DNA of 64,000 bases, taken from NCBI RefSeq assembly GCF_024362695.1, contig NC_065413.1, positions 14,357,511 through 14,421,510 on the forward strand, read 5' to 3'. This DNA comes from Pectinophora gossypiella (lineage: Eukaryota > Arthropoda > Insecta > Lepidoptera > Gelechiidae). This document shows, in pieces, positions 40,901 through 55,900 of the stretch (its first letter is position 1; every line of letters starts with the position of its first letter). A program made the position numbers and the translations under genes. The notes under the pieces are model-generated. The model was not told where the DNA came from and did no database searches. It saw nothing but the letters and a program-made list of their open reading frames with translations.

Positions 40901-43900
40901 CATAAGTTCACGACTTTATCCCAATTGGGGTAGTCACATGGCAAGATGAACTAAGATAAATAACACCTCACCGAGCTTTCTGTTAACAAGTTCACTGTGT
41001 AACTGTAAATTAGACATCAACCCCTCACATGCAATGTTATTTTTCGATAAACACATTGGATTTTTTGTACACAGACACACTATGGCAGGAACAAATGTGC
41101 CCCACATATGGGACATGCACGTATGAGTTTTTAATTTATTGCCCCATATGTGGTTCATAGACAGTGAACGTGTTAAAGTACAAAACACAACACTATTGAT
41201 TATGAATGAAAGTGCCAACCTTCTGATAAAATTTTCAGAAGATTTGTTCTTCATCGAAACACTTCCGGGCGGCCATGACGGAGCCATCTTCAGCACTGCC
41301 ATGATTGATGTGGATAGGCTCCGGCGAGATGTCTTCAGACTGTCCCTGGTGGCATACAAGTACGACAATGTGTCCTTCGCCACCCCGACACCCGTCGTGA
41401 TCATAGTCAACGACATCAACAACAAGCAACCCCAACCGCTGCAAGATGAGTACACAATCTCCATAATGGAAGAAACTCCACTGTCGCTGAATTTTGCTGA
41501 ACTTTTTGGTTTCTATGATGAAGATTTGGTAAGCATTCTTATTTATACCACACCCCGAATACTTCATACTTCATCATCATCAGCCCATTAACGTCCCCAC
41601 TGCTGGGGCACAGGCCTTCCCTATGGATGGATAGGGAGATCGGGCCTTAAACCATCACGCGGGCCCAGTGCGGATTGATGGTTATTAACGACTGCTAATG
41701 CAGCCGGGACCAACGGCTTAACGTGCCTTCCGAAGCACGGAGGAGCTCGAGATGAAAACTTTTTTTTTGTGGTCACCCATCCTATGACCGGCCTTTGCGA
41801 AAGTTGCTTAACTTCAACAATCGCAGACCGAGCGCGTTTACCGCTGCGCTACCGAGCTCCTCTTTGACTTCATACTTAACACTTTCAAGGACAGAACGTC
41901 CGCGGACGTTCCGATTCCAAGGTCTACCTATCATGAACCATCAATGTCCCATGGTCTGTTCGTGAAAGGGTTAACAACCTCGTTTTACACATTAAACTTA
42001 GCTCAGACGCTGGTGGGGGGCGAAGAGCTGCCGTTCTATTTATACGTAGTACTATTCCTTATTCTATGCTTATACTTATTATAGAACAAGGAATAATACT
42101 ACGTATAGAACGGCATTTCTCCGCTCCCCACTTCTTATATCGTGTCGGTTGTGAGACGTGGATTACCAACCCCATCAACCCTGGTGTCAGGGTTACTATT
42201 GAGCCGCTAAAGGCCCCTGACATGGCTCATGTAACGACTACTACCTTGCATCAGTAAGTAGTAACCGGGACCAATGGCTTAACGTGCCTTCCGAAGCACG
42301 GATCATCTTACTTTCGGACAATCTGGTGATCAGCCTGTAATGCCCTACCCAAACTAGGGATCACAAAGTGATTTTCGTGATAGAACGCTCAAACCACTGG
42401 ACCACAGAGGCCGTTTCCACGGCTCCCCACTAACGGCTGATCTAGGTTTACCTCACCCCACATCTTACGAGTAGGTTGGTGTTATTAAACTAATCTTAGC
42501 TTCGAGACTGCCCTCAAGATCATGTCAATGTGACAGTTCTCATATAAAAACAGGGACTTGAGCATGATCTTGAGGGCAGTCTCAGCTGAGATTAGTTTAT
42601 TAATACCACCCTAACTTTATTCTTCAATCGTATGAGACGCGCGTGTACGATAACGTCAATGTGTCTGTGTAAAACGAGGATTTTTATATGGACTAATATG
42701 AAGTGTTCGCGGTGTGTTTATATCCAACTTATTATGTCAAATTAAAACCATTTCGTATGTATGAAACTGCCCACTTGTCCTGTTTTCTTAGCTGTGTGAG
42801 CACTAAGCTTAAAAAACCTAATATATCTATTTAAATTCTTTGTTTTATGATCTCGGAAAACTCGCTTCTAACTCATTGTGTCTTCTTTAAAGATCTACGC
42901 ACAATTCTTGGTGGAAATACAAGGCGAGAACCCTCCAGGCGTAGAGCAAGCGTTTTATATTGCGCCCACCGCAGGCTTCCAGAACCAGACATTCGCCATA
43001 GGGACTCAAGATCACCGAATGCTGGATTATGAGGATGTTCCTTTCCAAAACATCAAGCTCAAGGTAACTTTATACTTAATACAACACTCGTATTATTATA
43101 GCTTGAGGACGTGTCCACATTTGTCCGGCCAATTGGTTAATGCCATTTGCGCCATATAAGTCATTTAAAAAAGAAACTAACCTTTCCATAGCGACAGTTT
43201 ACTTGTTGGACATCTTTTTGTAACAAACAATTGTATAACTCTCTCTCTCTCTCTTGGTCGGTCCCTCATATCTGAGGATCGTGGTCAGCATCAGGGTTGC
43301 ACCTGGAGCGGATGATCTGCCTCCAACGGTTCCTGTCCAGCGCTTCCCTTACTACTGTGTAGAACTTGGATGACGACAAGTCTTTCACTTGATCAGTCCA
43401 TCTAGTTGGAGAACGACCACGCGATCTTTTGCCTTCAGTGTTCCCAACCACAATCAGTTTCTCTAAACTGTCATTACCTCTGCGCATCGTGTGACCGAAA
43501 TAAGAAAGGATGCGTTGTTGGCCTATATTGGACAGTATAACTAAGTATAACTAAGTATAACTAAGTATAACTAAGTATAACTAAGTATAACTAAGTATAA
43601 CTAAGTATAACTAAGTATAACTAAGTATAACTAAGTATAACTAAGTATAATTAAGTATAACTTAATATAACTAAGTATAACTACTTGCATAACTAAGCGC
43701 CTTTATTGTTAGGTAATAGCAACGGACCGTGACAATACCAATTTCACTGGAGTGGCGGAAGTCAACGTGAATCTGATTAATTGGAACGACGAGGAGCCGA
43801 TCTTTGAGGAGGACCAGCTGGTTGTCAAGTTCAAGGAGACTGTACCCAAGGACTATCACGTCGGCAGACTGAGGGCTCACGACCGGGACATAGGAGACAG

Positions 43901-46900
43901 CGTTGTGTAAGTATTGTAATATGCTACTCTCATGAGTGTCGATTTGTGTAAATGAATTTGGTAGAAACAACTAAACGAGGTATGAACCTTGTCACTTAAA
44001 CTTTTCTGGCAAATTGAACTGTAAGTATCACTAAATATCAAATATGTTAACGTGACAGGGTTCTAAAGTGGGTCATCTTTGCACAAAAATCATATTGCCT
44101 GGCGGCGTGTTTTTGTCGCTCCATCTTTGTGCATTTAAGCTTAAGCTTATATATGGTAATCATGTTTGGTAAAAACATTCCGGCTCGAAGCCATATTATG
44201 GCTATATGCTCCTCTGGGCTTTATTCCAAAGAATGAACACATAAACAGCCTATAAAGTCCCACTGCTGAGTACAGGCCTCCCCCAAATCAACCGGAGGGG
44301 GTAAGGAGCATACTCCACCACGATGCTCCACCAAACAACATTAACACAACACTTATACTACAACACAATACTGTTAAACGATTAAGTATACAACATTGTT
44401 TGTGTTGACAGGCATTCCATCTTGGGAAATGCGAATACATTTTTGAGAATCGACGAAGAAACTGGCGACATCTACGTAGCTATTGATGACGCGTTCGATT
44501 ATCACAGACAGAATGAATTTAACATACAAGTAAGTAAGAATAACATAACATAAAGTACCTATCGCCGAAGGCAGAAGTGTGTATTTAGTACATATACCCA
44601 CTCCTTAGCTATTTAAGCTCCATGTAAGGCTGCGATTCCATTGACGCGGAGCTCTGCGGAGATGAGCGGAGATGTGCAGGAATCGACCAATCACCGTGAG
44701 GGAGACAGTGACACAGCGTCTTCGTTTTTCGCTCTCTCGAACGCTGTGATTGGTCAAATCCGCACATCTATATTACGCTCATCTCCGCCCATTTCCGCGT
44801 CAATGAAAACCCGGCCTAATAGGGGGCGAATCTAATGTCATTAACCGGGCACAAATCCTGTAAACCACCCGATAACATAACCTCACAATTATATCCCACT
44901 GGGGTAGTCAGAGGTAGGTACATCCATCTTTAGATGATCTAACCGAGCTCTCTCTCGTGTTAGAACAACGTGATAGATCTTGAGCCGTATCGCCGTCTAT
45001 AACAATCAATAATTAAAGCACATAATAACGGGTTTTTACCGCGTTTAAATGGGGATATGAGACTTTCGATATTTCGACACTGTTGCAAATGCCATGATCA
45101 CGAGATGACTGATGAGATTGGAGTGGAGTAGGTAGATCCATAATTTTCTACGGGCAGACATATCTGTCTACCGCACTGCGGTTTGTCGTAGTGAGTTTGG
45201 TGCGAGTTCAGATTTTTTTATTATCTGGGTGTGTTCCTGACATAATTCTGATGATGCCTCAGGTTCGCGCTCAGGACACCATGTCGGAGCCAGAGTCCAG
45301 GCATACAGCGACTGCTCAGCTGGTCATAGAACTCGAGGACGTCAACAACACACCTCCCACTCTGAGGCTGGTAAGACATCAAAATCGATCATACCACCAC
45401 TCTTCTTCTTACCGGCCTCCGTGGTCCAGTGGTTGAGCGTTGTGCTCACGATCCGGAGGCCCTGGGTTCGAATCCCGGTGGGGACACATCACAAAAAATC
45501 ACTTTGTGATCCCTAGTCCGTCCCTTTCCTTTTCGGCGGATAAGAAAATGACAGGTATAACTTAAAATAAACTTACATGGTGTGTGCTGGAATTAGCACC
45601 ATTGTAGATTTGCCGCAAATGGCATTAACTCCTTAACTAACTATGCAATCATCATCGTCAGCCCATTAACGTCCCCACTGCTGGGGCACGGGCCCTCCCT
45701 ATGGATGGATAGGGAGATCGGGCCTTTGACCATCACGCGGGCCCAGTGCGGATTGATGGTTATTAAAGACTGCTAATGCAGCCGGGACCAACGGCTTAAC
45801 GTGCCTTCCGAAGCACGGAGGAGCTCGAGATGAAAACGGTTTTTTTTGTGGTCATCCATCCTATGATCGGCCTTCGCGAAAGTTGCTTAACTTCAAGAAT
45901 CGCAGACCGAGCGCGTTTACCGCTGCGCCACCGAGCTCCTCAACTATGCAATACTTCTCCTTAACTATGTAATACTTTAATGCCATTCCTCTCTTCTTCC
46001 CGCCAAATCCTTCACCTCCTGATACAACACGACCTGCACCTTCTCTTTTATTTATTTTATAAATGTTCTCCTAGGTCTAGGTCCCTTCCTCTCTTCCCTT
46101 CAATTTTTTCTTCTATGATGTTTGTTATAAAAGAATCGTGTCGTATCAGGTGGCCAATCATATTTCCTCTCCGGTTCTCTATAGTATCTTCAACTCTTTC
46201 CAGTACTTTTTCATTTGACACCATTTCCGTCCAGCTTTTTACTTATTAATGATATTAATAAATAAAAAAACCGAAACAATCCTGTTTTATCTAAACCGAT
46301 TTCTATGTATTTTAGCCTCGCGTAAGTCCGTCTGTAGAAGAGAATGTGCCAGAGGGCTTTGAAATCAACCGGGAGATAACCGCCACGGACCCTGACACCA
46401 CAGCATACCTGCAGTTTGAAATAGATTGGGACACATCCTTTGCCACTAAACAGGGGCGTGATACCAATCCAATAGAGTTCCACGGGTAAGGCTCTGGTCA
46501 TCACGAATACATATACTTTTTTCGTTTCATGTTTTCCTTTCTTGTTTTTTAATCCAGTTTGTATTACATAATTTATAAACTTAAATACAATGGTATTACA
46601 ATTACAGTCGGTGTAAGGAAAGTGAAAAATAAAGAGTTTAAGTATGTGACTTTATCAAAGAAACAGTGTTTTATGAGCTCCCTTACAGAAGTAGACCTGT
46701 CCACATACGCAGCACCCGATCACGAGTTGACGCGAAAGCCAGCCATCGTTCCCTTCGCACATTTTTGAGGGAAAGGTGCTACTTCACAGAGCAACAGGGA
46801 TCTCTTGATATACTTACATATACATCAATGCTTCATACCTCTTGCTGATAAGAATGAGCCTACCCTATACCTACTTATCGCGCGAAAACGATCTTTAAAC

Positions 46901-49900
46901 ACGTGGCCATTATCGATACTAACGCATTCTACTGACTTACATCATCATCATCATCATCAGCCCATTAACGTCCCCACTGCTGGCCTTCCCTATGGATGGA
47001 TAGGGAGATCGGGCCTTAAACCATCACGCGGGCCCAGTGCGGATTGATGGTTATTAACGACTGCTGATGCAGCCGGGACCAACGGCTTAACGTGCCTTCC
47101 GAAGCACGGAGGAGCTCGAGATGAAAACATTTTTTATTTTTTTTTGTGGTCACCCATCCTATGACCGGTCTTACTTACTTATACATATGTATCTCTCTTT
47201 TATTACTTCTAGAGAAGAAACTAGGAAAGTGAGTTTGCCTGGAAGAAATTTAAGCAAAAAGGCCTTTTGTTCGTTTGTGTATTTTGTATTTCTGTGTTAT
47301 TATGTTCCTTTTGTGAGAAACAACATGCTGTAATGTAATAACACACTGGGCGTACTTATTTATTTATTTATATAACACACCTTTTTTTTGACGTCACTTA
47401 TTGTAGATTTGCCGCAGATGGCATTAACTACATGACCGGACAAATGGGGAGCGCTGAAGGCTCTCACCCGGTAAAAAGGTACACCAACAACTTATAATAA
47501 AACATTACTTACATAAAATAAAAGTTCTAATAATGTACTTTGTAATTAACTATCTGATTCTAATTGCCTACTTATCTGATAGTTGAGAAAGTGTTTTTTG
47601 GCATGTCTTGTCTACCCTCAGCGCTCTTCATTTGTCCGGCAAATCTATAATAAGTCACTTCAAAATAAACCCATCTCCATATTATCATCATCATCTCCTT
47701 AGCATTATCCCGTTTTCCACAGGGTCCGCTTACCTAACTTGCAGATTTGACAGGTCCGGTTTTTTTATCTCCATTTATAACCAATAACCACTGTCAAAAT
47801 TTACGGTTTCATAAGATTACGACTTTAGGGTGGTAATGGTGCTAATTCCTGTAAATACCATCTAATTTTATTTTAAGTTATATCTGTCATTTTCTTATCC
47901 GCCGAAAAGGAAAGGGACGGGTAATCGACAAGCATAAAATTTATGGAACACACGTCAATTTTAAGCACAAATCTAAACCAACCGTCTAAACATTTTACAT
48001 CCATCAATAACCCGACACAGTTAAGTAGACAGCACGTCAAACGGATTGCATACCAGAGACGTACCTTTTGATTCGCCCGGGTTATTCATTCATTCACTCA
48101 TTCTTCCTAAAATTAAGAGCTGTGAATCATCCGTCCCTTTCCTTTTCGACGGATATGAAAATGACGGATATAACTTTAAATAAAATTAGGCGGTGTCTGC
48201 AGGAATTGGGGCCATTAATAAACTAATCTCAGCTTCGAGACTGCCCTCAAGATCATGTCAATGTGACAGTTCTCATATAAAAACAGAGACTTGAGCATGA
48301 TCTTGAGGGCAGTCTCAGCTGAGATTCGTTTATTAATACCACCCTAAAGTCGTAATCATATGAATCTTATGGTCCCAATCATGGCCAGGCACCGAAAGAT
48401 CTTTATCGCTCCATCACACAATGCCATTTGCAGCCTTATCCTTTGTGACACAGATGCGTGGATATAGAAACCATCTTCCCAAACCCAGCCGACACCAGAG
48501 AGGCTGTGGGGCGAGTGGTAGCGAAGGAGATCCGCCATAACGTGACCATCGATTTTGAAGAGTTTGAATTTCTCTACCTCACAGTGAGAGTTCGGGACTT
48601 GCACACAGATGACGGACGAGATTATGATGAATGTAAGTATAGTAGCAGGGTGTCCCTTAAGTTGCATAAAATTAATAACCCTATTTTGAAAATCCATAAC
48701 AGACTTGACATAACTGTAATATGCATACCAATTAGAATGAATAACATACTTAAAAATATATATCACTATTAAGCATATTAATGAAAATCCATAACTTTAA
48801 AAACTATTAAGTACTTTAAAATTCATAGCATAAAAAGCAATAAGTCTGCAAATCCATAATATGAACAAACGTAGCTAATACCTGTCTCTGGACAGAGCAT
48901 AGCAAGATTTTAGTGTAATAGGTAGGTATGAATGATTTGAAAGAGTGGTAATGGTTTTTAAAAGATTTACAATAATATCGTCGCATTCGTCATCAAGCTG
49001 TTTTATTATTTACATTAAGTATATTATATTAAGAGTATGGGTTTCGACTTTTATGAGTATTAAAATTAAGAGTGTTAATTATATATATTTTTATGTGTAC
49101 CTATTAAAGATACTTTTCAAATACATAAATTTTAAAGTTACGGATTTTAATGATTATGTGTTTAAATGATTACGGATATTCAATATAGGCATTTTAAATT
49201 ATGGATTTTAATAAAGAACCATAGCAGCGACATAATGAACTACAGGTAGTTAGGACCATGGTATAAAAAAACCAGCCGGGTCTGCATGTCAACCGCGCCG
49301 CGCGATACGAATGCTATCTACGTAGATGTACGTCAAACGGCTAATTGTCGAAGCGCTAAATATAATTCGGTTGTCATGCAGACCCGGCAGAGCAGTGAAT
49401 CTCTACATTGCGTCAGTATCATGATTCTTCTTAAGTTTCACCAAATAACTCTGATATTTTATTTCCAGCTACCTTCACTATAATAATAATAGATATGAAC
49501 GACAACTGGCCTATCTGGGCGTCTGGTTTCCTGAACCAGACCTTCAGTATTCGGGAGCGATCATCTACCGGCGTCGTCATCGGGTCCGTACTCGCTACAG
49601 ACATTGATGGCCCACTTTACAACCAAGTCCGGTACACCATTATGTAAGTACCTTCTCTCTCCTCTTCTTATGTACTTAAGTCTTCTTAACTCAATAACAA
49701 AAAAATACAGGTATTTTTCACCCTGTTTCCTGTTCAAGGCTTGAGAGGATATGTACTTTCTAAATAAGTATGTCCCATTCTCGGCTACATTGTCACTTAC
49801 CACCAGGTGAGATAGTGGTCATGTCTCCTATCTTCCATAAAAAATGAGGACGAAGAGTACTTCTATCGTCTGGGTTGTGAGGTAGTTTGCCAACCTCATC

Positions 49901-52900
49901 AACCCTGGTGTCTGGGTTACTTTTGAGCCGCCAAAGGCCCCTGACATGACTCATGTAACGACTACGTACTTACATCAGTAAGTAGTAACCGGGACCAACG
50001 GCTTAACGTGCCTTCCGAAGCACGGATCGTCTTACTTTCGGACAATAAGGTGATCAGCCTGTAATATCCTAACCAAACTAGGATGTAGGTAGGATGATTT
50101 TTGTGATATGTCCCCACCGGGATTCGAACCCAGGGCCTCCGGATCGTGAGCACAACGCTAAACCACTGGACCATGGAGGCCGATTTGGCCATTGGGTTGA
50201 TGAAGATGAAAACTCAGAATAATGCTCTGAATCATACTCCAAAGTTAAAAAGTTCGTTACCAAAGTTCGTTACGGTGTCATTAACCCTTTCACGGACAGA
50301 GACCATGGGTCATTGATGGTTCATATTAGGTAGTATGACACCTTGGAATCGGAACGTCCGTAGACGTTCTGTCCCTGAAAGTGTAAAGACTCTGTATAGC
50401 TTTTTTTAAATGTATAAAATTTTCAGCCCCCAGGAAGATACTCCTGAAGGTCTAGTCCAGATACACTTCGTTACGGGTCAGATTACAGTTGATGAGAATG
50501 GTGCAATCGACGCTGATATTCCACCTCGTTGGCACCTCAACTACACGGTTATAGCCAGCGACAAATGTTCCGAAGAAAATGAAGAGAACTGTCCCCCGGA
50601 TCCAGTGTTCTGGGATACTCTGGGCGACGTAAGTGAACTTTCATTAAGATTTTCTGGATATTTCTTTCTGTCAAGACACGGAAAGACCCAAATCAAAATT
50701 TTGATTTTTGTTCAAATGTATTATTTATTGGATTGGATTATTTATTGGATGTATTATTTAGAGGAGCTCGGTGGCGCAGCGGTTAACGCGCTCGGTCTGC
50801 GATTGTTGAAGTAAAGCAACTTTCGCAAAGGCCGGTCATAGGATGGGTGACCACAAAAAAAAAAGTTTTCATCTCGAGCTCCTCCGTGCTTCGGAAGGCA
50901 CGTTAAGCCGTTGGTCCCGGCTGCATTAGCAGTCGTTAATAACCATCAATCCGCACTGGGCCCGCGTGATGGTTTAAGGCCCGATCTCCCTATCCATCCA
51001 TAGGGAAGGCCCGTGCCCTAGCAGTGGGGACGTTAATGGGCTGCTGATGATGATGTATTATTTATTACCTAGCTTATACAGAATGTTAGTGACATCGTAA
51101 CGAAAACTTTAAGTACAGGAAATTCCACTTGATATCAACTCAGAATAATGAGCTGAATCGTCCCTCTCAATATTCGTTACGATGTCACTAATTTCATTGG
51201 ATAACAGACATATCTATTATCTTTCTTTCCGGGTGTAAATGATGACCATTTTTATTACACCTTCATGAACATACATACATAAACTCACGCCTATTTCCCA
51301 CCGGGCAAGCAGAGACTATTGAATTCCATTTGCTTCGATCCTGACAGACTTCTCTTGCTTCCTCCACATGCATCAATCGCTTCATACATACACGTCGGTT
51401 CAGAGTAGATCGTATTAAACCTTTTCTAAGGACATCTCCAATTTGGTCGATGTAAGTCCTTCTCGGTCTTCCTCTGCCAGCCCTACCATCAACTTTCGCT
51501 TTATATACCGCTTTTGCATCATCCGCTCTACGTGTCATATCCTGGAAAAGGGCCGTGCATTAATCATGCGAGGCTCGAGAGGGGAGGGGTCCATGAAAAA
51601 TATCACGAAATATCACAAGGGGGAGGGGGGGTGTAGTAATATATCACGAGTATTTATTTTTTCGGCAAACGCGCGATACTGAACCGAAAAGCGGCGTTTC
51701 GTGCAATTATTTTTTCGTCAAACGCGTACAAAAATATATTGTCAAAAAAGAATTTATGAAGTGGGCGAATGATCTTTTACTAAAAAAACACGTGATATGG
51801 GTTAGGGGGGTAGTTTTGAACCTCACCATGTATCACCAATGGGGGGCGGGTTAAAAATGAGGGGAAAAAAAACATCACATGATTAATGGAAGGCCCCAAA
51901 GTCTCTCATAATGCTAAGTAAGTATAACATGGTTAAAAATCATATTTCAGAACGTAATTAACATCGTGGACATAAACAACAAGGTTCCGGCAGCAGACCT
52001 CAGTCGATTCAACGAAACGGTGTACATTTATGAAAATGCACCCGATTTCACAAACGTGGTCAAGATATACTCCATCGACGAAGACAGAGACGGTGAGATA
52101 AAAAAAAATACGTTGTTAAAGAAAGAAAGAAAATATCAAAAAATCTATATTTTTCGACATATTATCAAAAGCATTAGAGCTCCAGTAGTAACGGCCTTCG
52201 TGGTCCAGTGGTTGAGCGTTGGGCTCACGATGCGGAGGTCCCGGGTTCGAATCCCAAAACAAAAATCACTTTGTGATCCCTAGTTTGGTTAGGACATTAC
52301 AGAGTGATCACCTGAAATATTTGTAAGCCGAGCAAGAAAAATCTACCTACATTCAACTTCAGACCCTATTTCGCGAATTCGAAAGGTATTATGTCCTAAT
52401 TAATAAAAGATCATTTAAATACATTTCAAGACCATTAAGTACCTACTTATCTCGTTGCACCTGTAATTTTGTTATTATGAGGAACCCAAAAATCGTGAGT
52501 TCCTTTTTTTCAAATCCGATCCAGGGTGGCGTCCCTAATCCAAGTTTTGTTATAAATGGCTGATTCCTGGTAGTGGTTGCCTGGAAGAAATTGCTTCAGA
52601 GCAATAAGGCCGCCCATTTGTACTGTTGCTAAATGTTTGTATGTTTTTATTTGTGTGCAATAAAGGCTATCTGAATTTCAGAAATATATCACACGGTGCG
52701 GTACCAGATCAATTATGCTGTGAACCAGCGGCTGCGAGACTTCTTCGCCATAGACCTGGATTCAGGCCAGGTGTACGTGGAGAACACCAACAATGAGCTC
52801 CTGGATCGGGACAGAGGCGAAGACCAACACAGGATATTCATTAACCTCATTGACAACTTTTATAGCGAAGGAGGTAAGGTTGCCTAGTATAACGTACAGT

Positions 52901-55900
52901 CATTAGCTTTTTTTTGACGTGACTTATTGTAGATTTGCCGCAGATGGCACTAACTACTTGGCCGGACAAATGGAGAGCGCTGAAGGCTCTGACCCGGTAC
53001 AACGTTTAGGACAATAGGCCTGAGGGTGCCCAGTTGGGCGCGAACCTCGGCTCAGGGCGTCGTCTGAGAGGAAGAATATTTCAAAGGATTAATCGACTCT
53101 GATGGGTCGATGGCGATAAGCGCTGAATGAGGGATCACAGTCATGAGCAATATCGTGTTATATCCACTTTATAGTGCAGTCAACAAACTCCGAGCTCCCT
53201 AACTAACTTCTAATTTGCCAGGGACATGGGGTTAAAAAGGCCACATCGAAGCAATTCATCTAAAGAAGCAATATTGCTATTTGAATTTTGCACATATAAA
53301 AGTAAGTGCGCAATGCAATCAAATGTCAAATAGCAATATAATATATTCTTAGATTAATTGCAGTGCTTACCCTTTGATTATTTCTTTTTTAGATGTAGTT
53401 TTTTATATCATTCACATTTAGAAACATCTTGAGTGGTTGCAAATAGATATTTCGATCAAATAAAAAAATTATAGATTTTTTATTCGAACGAAAAATGGAT
53501 GTAAAGTACTTTTCTGATTTTTTACAGTGCCGGTTTCCGATAAGTAACCCTAAACCAATTTTTCGTGTGTCCGTTTGTCTGTCAGAGGGTCTGAAAGTTC
53601 AAACTTTAAAAGGCCATAGGGGTCTTTATAAGGGTCTTTTGAACCATATTTGATACCGGGTTGAAAGCGGATATTATAACAAATAATAAAAAAAAACAGA
53701 AAGTGAAAAAATGAAGGGGAGCCCACACATGCAACGTTTTTTTTCAACGTTTTGGCCTTGTTCTGTTAAAAAACGACAACACTTACGATACATTATTTGG
53801 AATGAAAATTTATAGAGTTTACCTTAAACTAGAAAGATAAAAATCTCATGAAGTTAAAAAAATAGGGGAGTCTCTATCATGAAACGATTTTTTCAATGTC
53901 GTTTTTTTTCTTACTTTGTAGAAAAACAATAATTCGAAGTAAAAAAGATGTCTAAGGAAGTAAGATAAGAAGTGTCTAATTAGAAAGAATGTCTTTTTCA
54001 AGACATATCTGAATGTCATCATGAATAACACAATATTTACAGATGGAAATAGAAATGTAAACACTACAGAGGTGCTGGTGATACTATTAGATGAAAATGA
54101 CAACGCTCCTGAATTGCCGACTCCAGAAGAGCTGAGTTGGAGCATTTCCGAGAATTTACAAGAGGTAATATACTTGATGCCTACCACCCTATCGATTCTA
54201 TTATTGTAAAAATAAGGAACTGGACCTCACGGATACTGCTGTATTTTTGGGAATTTCTTTGGACGCTAAGCTGCAATGGAGTCCTCATATTAATAAGTTG
54301 TCCAAAAGGCCAGCTCAGCAGCATTCGCGGTAAAAAAACTGATGTAGAAACCGCGCGATTAGTTTATTTTGCCTATTTCCACAGTCTAATGTCTAATGTT
54401 AACGAATACTAAGAGGGATGATTTAGCCCATTATTCTGAGTTAATATCAAATGGAATTTTCCGTAGCAAAATTTCTTAGTATTTTTTAATAACTTTTAAT
54501 TCTATACTTTTGCGACGGAAAATTCCACTTGATATCAGCTCAGAATCATGGTCTGAATCAGCCCTCAAAGTTTTCATTAGGATTTCACTAACACCTTGTA
54601 CAGAGCTTCATAATATATAAAAAAGAGTGGATCCCTGTGAACGCAGTTTCATAGAATTACATATTAAGTATCACCTTGCAAATTATTGAATAGACATTAT
54701 TATTAAATATGCAAATTATTGGTTTGTTGATGATGGTAGCTCCTTCGGCTTCGGTAAAGACGATATAAACGCATTATTTCAAGGCAATGCATCTGAGGAT
54801 ATCTTATAAAATGAAAGAATTTCATTCAAACACTGTTTTAACACGACAGGGTATAACACTCGATGGCGAACGCGATGTAATATACGCACCGGATATAGAC
54901 GAAGAGGACACGCCAAACTCTCACGTTGGCTACGCAATCCTGGCCATGACAGTCACCAATAGAGACCTGGCCACTGTTCCGAGACTTCTCAACATGCTGT
55001 CGCCTAACAACGTAACCGGATACCTCCAGACAGCAATGCCTTTGAGAGGATATTGGGGGACTTACGATATAAGTATACTGGTAAGTCGAATGAGTCGAAT
55101 GGTAACGGCCTCCGTGGTCCAGTGGTTGAGCGTTGGGCTCACGATCCGGAGGTCTTTGGCGGGTCAATAGTAACCCTGACACCAGAGTTGATGAGGTTGG
55201 TAATCCACCTCACGACCCACACGATCGAAGAAGAAGTGATTATAGCTTCTATTGACGTGATCTATCCCTAGCATTCACACATGGCAATGGAAAGCACTGA
55301 AGGCCGATCGCTTATACCAATGCCCGTTTTTCTTATTGTACCTATTAAAGTCTGTGAAAGACACACATACAATACAAGGAACAAAAATAAAATTGCTATC
55401 CATAATTCTAGGCTAAGTAAATTAAATTCATCTTCTTTGGGGTTATGTACTTACACGTTTTTAAACGGTTTTATTTAGCTCACCCCGTTTGTTTTATTTA
55501 TTCTTGGGTCAAATTTAGTAATTCAAATTTCACCCTCTTCCTGTCAACCGATTAATCTGAAATTTTGTATACACTTTGGATTTTGGTGACAATACAATTA
55601 TGTTTTTACAATAAAAAAACAGACAGTAAGTATTTTGAATAAGTACGTCAGAACATAAATTTAAAGCTCATGTAAAGCTTACTTCATATAAAATGCTTAT
55701 AATTTACTAATAAGATCAATGATTACTCAAATGATAAAAGTGCCTGGTATTCAATGTGTTTCTCTAGTTATTAAATAACTTGTACTTATGTATAAGATGT
55801 GTTGCTGTTGCAGTTTCTGGCCATTTCTTCTCCAGCTAGCCACCTAGCGGGATGACGTAGTTTTAAAAAATATTAAATTGACCTTCAACATGTAATGTAC

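Noticed and set aside
43541..43680. Regular repeats as a CRISPR array
   Set aside because: The units are 10 bp with no spacers in a eukaryotic intron; this is a minisatellite.
48356..48766. 136-aa minus-strand ORF over cadherin exon 14
   Set aside because: It is antisense to a well-supported coding exon and has no recognisable domain.
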